Positions 10,906-21,400 of a stretch of DNA of 32,361 nucleotides are shown here, one piece after another. Every line of letters starts with the position of its first letter. Position 1 is the first letter of the stretch. This DNA comes from Tubiluchus corallicola (lineage: Eukaryota; Priapulida; Priapulimorpha; Priapulimorphida; Tubiluchidae): the NCBI GenBank assembly GCA_030141605.1, contig JAQGDQ010001621.1, positions 1 through 32,361 of the forward strand, given 5' to 3'. The notes beneath the pieces were generated by a model. It had not been told where the DNA came from. It searched no databases and saw only the letters and a list, made by a program, of their open reading frames with translations. The position numbers were made by a program, and so were the translations under genes.

Positions 10906-11189
10906 AACATAAAGTGTTTATACCTCCTTATAATGCATTCTTCGTCGAAATCGTCAGGCACCAGCATAACTATGCCAACAAGCACTGGAGAGACCAGTCA
11001 ACAAGAGCACACTACGACAATAAAAAGTAGTCGCTTGACTGACATTCTTGATCGAATACATCGTCATTTTGAGCCATCCTACAGCAAACTTACTATTAAA
11101 TTAATTGGCGGACATAAAGCAATCGAGAGGGAGCGAAAACGTATGCGTTTAGCTAAAGTTTGGATTATTCACCCTCTTAGTACGTTTAG
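10906..11189 (+). CDS. HCN-B first coding exon (N-terminus and HCN domain)
   Basis: The acceptor AG is at 10904-10905, and 27 nt of open leader precede ATG 10933. Residues 1-35 are Ser/Thr-rich and disordered-looking. Residues about 45-86 ([20 protein letters not shown] and [10 protein letters not shown]) are the conserved HCN domain that packs against the voltage sensor. The donor AG|GTAGGT is at 11189/11190 and splits an Arg codon after two bases. A donor four bases later is excluded because it would include an in-frame TAG. The leader could also be coding from an unseen upstream exon. Confidence 0.85.
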
Positions 11190-11811
11190 GTAGGTAATGT
11201 TTATACAACAATTACTGTAATATAAAATTATAGGATTAAAATAAATTTTAAGTACAGATAATAATCACAGTGTTACAAATTTTTTTCTAGACCACTACGT
11301 GATTTACGTGGACACAATTCTAAATTATTTGTACAATACTCTCGCACTAATATCAGAGCCATTTTATTCACTTCTCATATTGAGGGCATTTGGAATTCAC
11401 TTAATAGTTATAGAGCTGACTCATCAAATCTGCCGTAATTTCGCAAATTGATGAGGACAGACCGTCGATAACCCTGTTATGATTCAGTCTCTTAGACTTC
11501 GCAAGCAAGTAACGCTGATAATGATATATATGTGTTATTTTATTTTAATTTTTTTATTTCACATAAAGGTTACGTAAATGTGGTTTTGGTTTAACTGCCT
11601 CCAACAGTTATATTGATAAAACAGCTAGCTTACAGGGGTGGTTCACTATTGTCTACGTCTATGATCTTACAAAATACAAATTTACGCACTCATGGTTATG
11701 CATTCTATCCTGCGTTACTCACACTGCATGCGACGTCATACAGTGCGATACATGTACAGCATTTGAATAATTGAAATTTTGTAATTATTAGTTCTTGTTA
11801 TTTTCGTTACC

Positions 11812-11842
<31 letters not shown>

Positions 11843-12319
11843 GTACTATCAGTAGCACTAGTATTAGTATTTGTTGTTGTTGTTTTGCGAAAACAGTTTT
11901 TTACATCATCAGAGCAAATAGCAAAAGGCATTAAAATGTACAAAATCGTACTAATAAAGATGCTTAATATATGCATTATTTATATAAAGATGCTTTATAT
12001 ATAAATATATTACATATATTATATATATATATATATATAATGTACATATATAATATACATATATATATATATATATTACATATATATATATGTTACAAGC
12101 AATGCGTAAAATCGGGTATTCTGTAGAATGCCTAGGCATTTTATAAAGTGTCAAAACAAACCAGGTAGAGTGTCTAAAACAGCCCATTCAACACTTTTCC
12201 TAGGCATTATGTGCAATGCAAAAGTCTCTAAAGGCAAAGTGTAATTCTTAGATTTTAAGCATACTTTTCCTAGGCATTTTATATAAAGCCTGTTTTATTT
12301 TAGGGAATTTGTGAAATTG

Positions 12320-12390
<71 letters not shown>

Positions 12391-12396
12391 AGGGAG

Positions 12397-12479
<83 letters not shown>

Positions 12480-15400
12480 GATTTATGGTCCGCTGTGCGA
12501 GCTACAGTTCGTAAAACGTTTTCATTCAATCCAATTGTCTGATTTTATACTGCGAAAAATACGTTCTTTGCTCATTAAATTTTTATTAGTACCTACTTTT
12601 GTGACAACACCAGTCATAGCCATTATTCCTGAAAACTTTACTGAATCCGGCCGCAGTCTTATTTCCTAGTTAGGGAAAGTGATCCACCTGACTGAGCTGC
12701 ATGTCAGGGATGGTGATGTCCACCCGTTTCCAGAAAAAATTAACTCACCGGCTTATTTGAACAGCTTGCTTAGTCTACTACTTTGACTAATTCGTTTTAC
12801 ACATTCTATACAATGTCTAGGTACTGTCTAAAATCCTAGGATAAGTTCTATTCAGCACGAATCATTTCACATTGTTCATTTTACACTTTGCCAAAGACAC
12901 TTTACGCCAAAGACACTATATAAATCCTAACTATTGTACAAAACGCCTAGGCAGAGCGTGAGAAAGTCTGAGCAAAAAGATTTATTTCACACTTACCGAA
13001 ACACATGGGTATTACCAGTGGCGGCTATAATTAGTGAGGGGGAGGCTGCTTCAGAAAATTTTTAGCCATTGGTTTAATACTACGTAAAACGTAACAAACA
13101 TAATTATGTAATTTTAATATTGTAGTTATATTTGAAGATCGGGTGTTGAGCGGCCTCTTTTTAATTACAACTTTTTCATCCAGAGACAACTGTGAAAAAT
13201 TAAGCTGTTGTAGTTCACTTACAGTCACAGAACTTCTTTCTTGGGGTCCGTTATTAAATCATTTGTGTTTTAAGCGCACACGCTAAATTTACACTTTATC
13301 ATATCCAAGAACGCGGTAAGCACGTGGCAATTGTTACTGTGATAGTGACAGTACTTTACCTAGCAGCAGACATGCGTGCTTGGCCGCATGAGCACAACAA
13401 CCAAACACCACGTTGCTTGGGCTATGAAGCAGATTGTACTTCCCTCACGTTCTCTGATTCCGCAAAAGCATAAAAAAGAACTAAAGAAAAAAGACTTATT
13501 ATATTGAATATTATCGATAATAATGAGTGAAAATAGGGGGTGCTGCAGTACCACAGTACCTATATACGAGCCGCCACTGGATATTACATGAGATATCTAG
13601 GAATTTTATAAAATGTGTAAATTTTACATATTGTCTGTAACATAAATAATTGACTCAACTATATACATACTGTATAGTTTGTTAAATAGTAATACATTTT
13701 AGTGCTGGTGATGTTCAACAATACATGTAAGTTTATAACTTTTAGGGTATTCAACAGGCTAAAAGCTTAAAGCAACCATTGATTACCTCGTCATGCACGC
13801 AAATTTTGCCACCCATTGTACTTTGCTTTAAAGTTCTTAGAAAGTTGAGATTACTTACAAATGTTGAGTGTTAACTTTTAAACGATTTCTTATTTTTTTC
13901 ATTTGTTGCAGGCATCGTTGGGATTTATGTATGGTGATACTTCTCATTATAAACCTAATTGCCTTACCAGCAGGAATAACATTTTTTGATAGCCAGAAAG
14001 ACACAGGCTGGGTGGTATTTAACAGCTTTTCTGATGCAGTTTTCCTTTTGGATATTCTCGTAAATTTTCGTACAGGTAATTAAAAAATGTCAAAAATATT
14101 CGCCAAGAAACCCATTGATGTAAAAACTTTCAAGAATCATTAATGTTGAGTAACCTAATTTTTAGATAAACGTATTACACACGCATGCACATTACACAAC
14201 GCACATTCATGTGTGTTATAGGAAAATATACACACGACTGTATATTTTTTTAATCGAGGTTTGTAAAGTATAAAGATTCTAGCTATAATAATTGTTAAAA
14301 GCAGCTATTGTTGAAGCATGTTCTTTTAATCTGCCTTCGCGGGGACATTTTAAAACATTATGTTGCACATTTCACATTTTAGATATTGTCTCAAATTGTA
14401 TTATTTTTGCACAAATTACAATAATAATTTTTAATTGAATAATTATAAAGAGTACTTATAATAATACAAATAATTGAAACAAATGGCAAATTGAAAAGTT
14501 CGTTGCTATGTCTGATGTAATTTGAATTACCTGCAGATTAGTTAGAAAATAAGCGTAATACATTAAACACAACGCAATTAATTTCAGCAATAGGTAATTT
14601 GAATTTACAAACTTAAACTCAAGAATAACCTGTTGTTCGGTGATTACCACACTTAGGACATTCAATTACGGATGTCGTTTACTGAGGTTTTGAAGGTAGA
14701 CTTCTTGTCTATTGGCGGTTATACTGTGGAAGCAAACAGCAGAAAATTCACCTACTATCCACGCAAGTACACCCGTCCTCTTTAATGCGCACATGTATGT
14801 TAGTTTTAGCGACTATTGCAGACGACCACGGCAACAAAAGTTATTTTATTCGAAAGCCTGTGAAATTTTCTACCTAACCATATAAATTGTTTTATCAGGT
14901 GTTTCCACAGAGAAAAAAATAGCGAAAAACTCGAACCCTGGTAGCCAGTTTTTAGGAGAGATTCTTCCACTGGAATTCAAAACTTGTGTAAGGTTATAGT
15001 TTAAATAGCGATTAGAAATCATTCAGTTTTCACGTTAGCTGTAAAAAGAGATGTCACGCAACCCGTTAAACGCTTATCGCGCGTTTAATGTTGTAATTTA
15101 CATAATTTATTGGGTGAAAATAGATTTACAAAACATACGGTCATTACAGATATTTGCTGATAACTAGAGCCCACAGCCAAGCCGTTTTACGCGAAGCCCA
15201 TGCAACTACTTAAAAGTTATCACATGTAGTAAACGAGCTTTAATATTTTAATGATTGCACTATTTCTTATTCAATTTGTCTTTATAACTAGTGTCTCAGT
15301 TTATTACCCGTGGAACTCATTACAACAATCTAGATTCGAAAAACTACTATTATTATCCGTTCATTGACTAAGCAGTAATAGACCTATGTATTAGAAGCAT

Positions 15401-18400
15401 TTTGCTCAAAATTAACTGTGTTTTCTTGCTTTATTTCTTAGCACTCCTAAAACTGGGCCATGTACATCTTTATTTTCTTGCTTCCTATTAGCTAACCAAT
15501 AAAAATTAAGATTATTTAGCAAAGCTAGCTTTTTTGTACTAAACAGCTAAGGAAATGGGTTAGTTCTACTAGGAGTGAACAAGTGAATAATTTTTTGTAA
15601 ATAACAACTGTACTGACGCGATAAAGTATGACTCCACTTGTTGAATCTTAGTGGAATTTGTCCATTCCCCTTGCTGTTGGACTTTATTAGAATTAGCCTA
15701 ATCCTCTAATCCATTCTTATTTAATAACTTGCATTTGTAACTATATTATCTCATAAAGAAGCTTTACAAATGCTTAGTTCGTGCTCACACGTTTCTTATG
15801 AATTCTGATGCTATCAGTACTCAAACAATATTCCCAAATGGTGCAATCAAACCCCATTCTTCATTAAATAATAATAATAATGTTCTATAATACACGTGTA
15901 TCATTGTATGTGTAATTTTAAATTTGTAGCAGCTGTATAACAATATAATTTCTCTTTACACGGACGACATGACTAATTTTAAAATTTTGGCTTTTTTGGT
16001 TACCTATTATTTATTTAGCTATCTACTAACAGTTAGTCAATTACTCTTAACTAACGCTGTTTTTAAGTAAGTTTAGTTAGTTTTAGTAAGTTGTGTTGCT
16101 GTGCACAGTGCACTTTCTCATTGACCGCTGGCAAGTTTCTCAAACATTTTGCTAAGTCGCTGTTACACTGTTTCGTTATGTCATATATTTGGAACAATGT
16201 TTGAAGCTTCTCAGGAGAGTTTGCCATCTTCCTCCACATATGTGGATTTACATGTGTGGGATATAACTTGCTTTATCTATCACTTAATTTACAGGTATTT
16301 TGTGTTCTGAAAAACAAAACGAGATAGTTCTTAACGGTAAAGAAATTGCCAAATCATATCTAAGAAAATGGTTCATCTTAGATTTTATCAGCTCTATACC
16401 GTTCGACTTTGTGGCAGGAAAAGAGCTGGTAAGAGGTCTGCGAGTGTTGCGTATGTTGAGTCTTATACGACTCTTACGTCTCTCACGTCTGATGCGGTAC
16501 GCTACTCAGTACGAGGAGGTAAGACCCACCGAATAGAGAGACTCTCTCTATTCTGTGTACAGCATTGAGCCCATAAACTTATACATAATGCAGATTTGAC
16601 GACTAGTAATATTCATACTGCCCAATTGTAGACACAAATCTCAAAAGAATATCCAATAAACAGTAGAATTTGCCTTCCGATTTGTCAGATTTTTTAATTT
16701 CGTTTTTATGTCACTTAGCGAGCAAAGTATTGCATGTAGCTTCGAAAAGCGAGCAAGGTAAAAGTTGAAACTGATCTATTGCTGTTTGCCAGAAATTTTG
16801 GTCTTTTCAAATTACACTTTGAAAAATCAGCGCACCTGCAAACGCGCAGGCACATGCGCTCGAACCCACGTGCATGCATGCACAGCCTAGACGGCTAGAC
16901 CATACATAAACTATTTAAATTATTGCACATAATTATTTAAACCATTGCACAGGCTTGTTATTATTATTGATTTCAGTTCAGAGATTTCGCCAACAAATTT
17001 GTAAGAATTTTCAATTTCGTTTGTCTTATGTTACTTATCGGACACTGGAGTGGGTGCATACAATTTTTAGTGCCAGCCGTAATGGATTTTCCACCTCGAT
17101 CTTGGGTCGCCATAAATGAATTACAGGTATAATCATTACAGGTGTATTGCTCTATTGTAACATGCCTAATTTAGAAATTGTAATTTTTATAGAACTGTAG
17201 GTAAACCGACATTCAGCACTCTTTTAGTATCATTAGCTTCTAATAATTCTTATACTTTTCTTGTAATTACTTTCATGATTTAGATTGAAGAAAAACATTG
17301 TAATTGTTCGATAAAAAACTGAAAGTATATTTTCAATTGTTCAACCATAATCGACAAAATTCACTCAGGGATGTCCTTATTTAAATCTCCGAACTACATA
17401 CATGTCCAAATTACTTTTTCTGAATTTCAAAAAAAATGAAAGTTGAATTTTTTGTACTGAGCGTTAAACTCAGCAGTTGTACATTGTTTCTTGATTCCTG
17501 CATGATACGCATACAATTATTTTTTCGGCAAACGGCATTCTTGTATTTTTAAAGATCTGATAAATTTCGATTAAAATAACAAAGACCAAAGCCCAGCAAA
17601 GAACAATATTTCTAGAAACAAAAAGACTTGTACTTATTATATAATTTTCCAGGAAGTGCACTGGTTTGAACAATACTCTTGGTCCTTATTTAAAGCAATG
17701 TCCCATATGATATGTATTGGATATGGCCGTTTTCCACCTCAATGCTTGGAAGATGTGTGGCTAACTATGTGCAGTATGCTTCTTGGTGCAACTTGTTACG
17801 CAATTATGTTAGGGCACGCCACAGCTGTTATAGGACAAATGGATTCTGCTCGCAAGAAATTTAGAGAAAAGGTATAACCTTGTATAATTTTCTAAACGTA
17901 GTATATATATATATATATATATATACATATATAACTATTTTTATTATATATTATTAGAAAACGTACAGTTTCTAGTTCCTGCTAACTGTTTTCAGATCTT
18001 TTCGAAATCTAATATGTTTATTACTGTAGGTAGTGTAGGATTTGTTGCAAGTATTATGCACCAAGCTTTGATTTTGTTGTAGTGTAACTAAGAGCCCGAT
18101 ATATACGTTTATGCATATGCACATAATATGGTTTGTATATGTTTTGTACTGTGCGCGATCACCAAGTATTAATGTTCCTGAGTAGCGTATGCTAGGGTAA
18201 AATAAGTGTTCAAAGCGAAGTACATGTTTTTTGACATTCCGCACTTACAGCGTGTGTTAGAACGAAATATAGCGCTGATCATAATTAATTTTAGTATTCT
18301 CATCTATAAGGCAATTATTTGAAGCTGACATTAATGCGTTGTGCCTGTTCATTAAAGATTGTTTTTCTGTAATTAACTGAAAACAGTAACGAATAATAGA

Positions 18401-21400
18401 GTGCGCGTGGTATGGACAGTTATTATGTATTATTAGTGTGTAGACATTACCATCCGCATTATTATTATTGTGTTTTTTTTGTATTTGATTTTATCTTGTA
18501 ATTTTAATCATTGTCAGTAAATTTAAATAATAAATGTATTAATTAACCGGTAGTATAAATACTTACGTAATCTACATGCTGAACTACGGGTACTTACCTG
18601 AAGAGCCTTTTATTTATTTATTTATTGAATTTCTGACGTAAACGTGCTTGTGTACAAAAAATTGGGCGCGCAGACATGCAATTTTAAACTGTGCAGCTAT
18701 AGATATATAGCACTATGAAGTACGGAGCTTGAAGAAGTTGCATGTATTTGTGCATTATTAATTCACAAAAAGACAAATAGACACCGGAAATATTTAGTTC
18801 ACCCAATAACTGTACCCAAGTTTTGTACAGATGACAACCTATACTTTAAATTATTAAGCTTTACCATGCTCTATAGCCTAGAGTATTGTATTTAGATGCA
18901 ACAAGTTAATGAGTACTTGATTTATCGGAAACTTCCAAGTGAATTGAGAGAACGAATAAATGATTATTTGGAACATCGATATCAAGGAACGTACTTCAAT
19001 GAAGAAGCCGTGTTACGAGATTTATCAGATCGTCTTCGAGAAGTAAGTTTCAAACTAAAAATCCGTGATGATAATCTTTGATCATAAATTATTTTTATAA
19101 TTGTTATGCGTGTGCGTAAGCAAAGCGTTTTAGTTTTTGTTACAGAAGTGCGCAAATAACTCAAAACCAATTAAAAGCCTATACAACCCCAACGGAGAAC
19201 ACACAGCACTAAGGATTTTTAACATACTGTATTATAACGAGAGCTTAGTTTGACTTTAAGGCTCATCGAGAACATGAGTTTGTATTAAAGTTAGTTGAAG
19301 ACATGTTTGAAAACACAAGCAATAAAATGCAATAATCAGATTGTAATTAGTAAAATTTATTTTGAACCGCTATTATTTCGCAGAATACTCAGCAAAATGT
19401 AGTGCGCATGCGTTCATCTGTCTTTGCTGTCGAGAAATGTATTTCATTTCGTTTAATTTGCAACCATATCAAAGATACCATAGGCAGTTTCCCAAAAATG
19501 CACAATTATGCCACGCACTGTTAAAATATGGAGTATGCTTTTAAATCATTTATGTTTAAGTAAAAGCATCCATCATACAATACTGAATTTACATTAGCAA
19601 ATATGAATAAAAATAAAAATGAAAATGAAGTAATAAAAATTTGATATAAAAATGTGCTTCTGATCAATTTTCATCACATGAAGAAACTACATACTTAATT
19701 TTGACTGGTAACGAAGTCACCAGACTCATAAGACCAAATTTAAGAAAATAAATAAAAAATTTCTGTAATGAAAAAATAAAAAAATGTAAATGTGCAACAA
19801 ATATATTAAGCACTATAAGAATATTATAGTATGATTTTCATCTTTTTAAAATTCGACAGCAATTTAGTTTATTTTGACGTTACATGTCAAGTTATTCCTT
19901 AACATAGGACCTTGATAAACAATGAAATGTTTCATTAGGTTAGCTCTTATTTTCGGAATATGGTAATTGTTGAGCTGCCTAGCACTGCACATATAAAGTA
20001 TATTGTTTCTTTTAAATATGTTGGTGAAAATATTAAGAAGCACTGTCAGCACACCATTAAAATGTTTGTGAATAAAACAGGCAACTTTCGTACGTACAAT
20101 GTTAGGCAACGAATGTTTTTTCTTTTTAAAGTTTGTAATTGCTTGTTGTAAAACTAGTTCAATTATACATAGCATTGAATATCTTTAAATCCAGACTAGT
20201 CGTGACAGGTTTACACAGTGAAGTGTTCACAAGATGATGATTTTCTATACATCTTAATTGAGCAAGTGTAAAATGCCGCTGCATTATGTATAAAGAGATT
20301 TTCTTATCATGTGGTATATAAAGGAAATTTTTCCTACTAAAAGGAAATACATGTAGATATCATGTTGATGCCTTTTTCCACGTAAGCGCACTTAACAGTA
20401 GTTAAAATACAACATTCTAGTTTCAACGTAGAGTCATACCCAAGACTTAAAAATGGTACCGCTGGTAAATGCTATTGAAGTAACATGCGGATAATAATAA
20501 TCGGGAAATAAGTATTATGTTATTTAAGGCGTTATCCCCGATCTATGTCCTAAACGAAATTATTATTATTATAACGTAGATGTCGTATAACCAATTATTG
20601 CTTCCTTTCTTACTCCCCTTCTCAGTCCTGAAGGTCGGTCCGTGGTGCATGCAGCAGCGCTCACTCTTACGATATCCATGCACTCGCCCTACATTTCTTT
20701 TTCGTCCTCTCGACCGTTTCCCGTTGATTCTGTCCTCTAGCTTCCATATCCTGACATTCTCTACAAAATGTTGCTCTGTCTCCAACTCAATGAAAGGATT
20801 GGTCATCTATCAGGGATGAACTTTGAACTACCTCGACCACTGCGAGGAGTTGTTAAGGCGTCTGCAATGTAAGCAAAAGGTCACTTTTTCAAATCGAGGC
20901 TACATCCCAACCTTTTCACATTTCCACTCTTTCCAAAATTATGGTTTGTAACAATGTTGATGGTAATATGTCCGGCAATACTGACCCCACGATACTACAT
21001 ATTAGACATTGTGGCCTAGCTAAGGAGAGCTCGTGGAAGAGATAACTAACAAAATTAATGGTTATTTTTGTTAACGCGTTACAGGCCAAATTCCGTCAGA
21101 GTTATTGGACCTACACATATTTCTTATATCATGATGGAAAAAATGCTTGGAACAAAAACTAATGAATGCACCTTGCCAAAAACAAATCACACTACAATGA
21201 AACCTGGCATTGTTTTGTCAAAAATTTCGACCTTATACAGGGGGCCATTGTAACGAGGTTTGACTGTACTTGAAACTACTGAATTGATTAACACACATTT
21301 CTCGTGTATTTACAGGAAGTTATTAGTTTCAACTGCCGTGCTTTGATGTCTGTTGTTCCCATTTTCGTTAATTCGGATCCAAACTTTTTTTCTGACGTCC

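Larger units (their letters stand above)
11190..13911 (+). other. HCN-B intron 1 (2722 bp), repeat-rich
   Basis: Bounded by GTAGGT and TTTCATTTGTTGCAG. Contains TA microsatellites, a long GA/GGGA purine tract, CCTAGGCATT-type repeats and a hAT-type MITE, each listed separately. No other exon was recognised within it. Confidence 0.85.
19043..21315 (+). other. HCN-B intron 6 (2273 bp), host to antisense LINE tails and a pogo-like end
   Basis: GTAAGT to TATTTACAG. Contains three transposon relics listed separately. The remainder is AT-rich, with A/T-rich low complexity around 19590-19800. Confidence 0.88.

Noticed and set aside
10777-10932. Upstream in-frame extension of HCN-B from ATG 10777
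   Set aside because: The 52 residues look AT-driven and hydrophobic without HCN similarity, and a strong splice acceptor ends at 10905, so the segment is probably not in the mature message.
12248-12529. Ser-Leu and Arg-Glu repeat open frames on both strands
   Set aside because: These are translations of the GA microsatellite, inside an HCN intron.
16368-16568. Alternative + frame overlapping the S3-S4 exon
   Set aside because: Shadow frame of the true HCN exon, reading past the splice donor.
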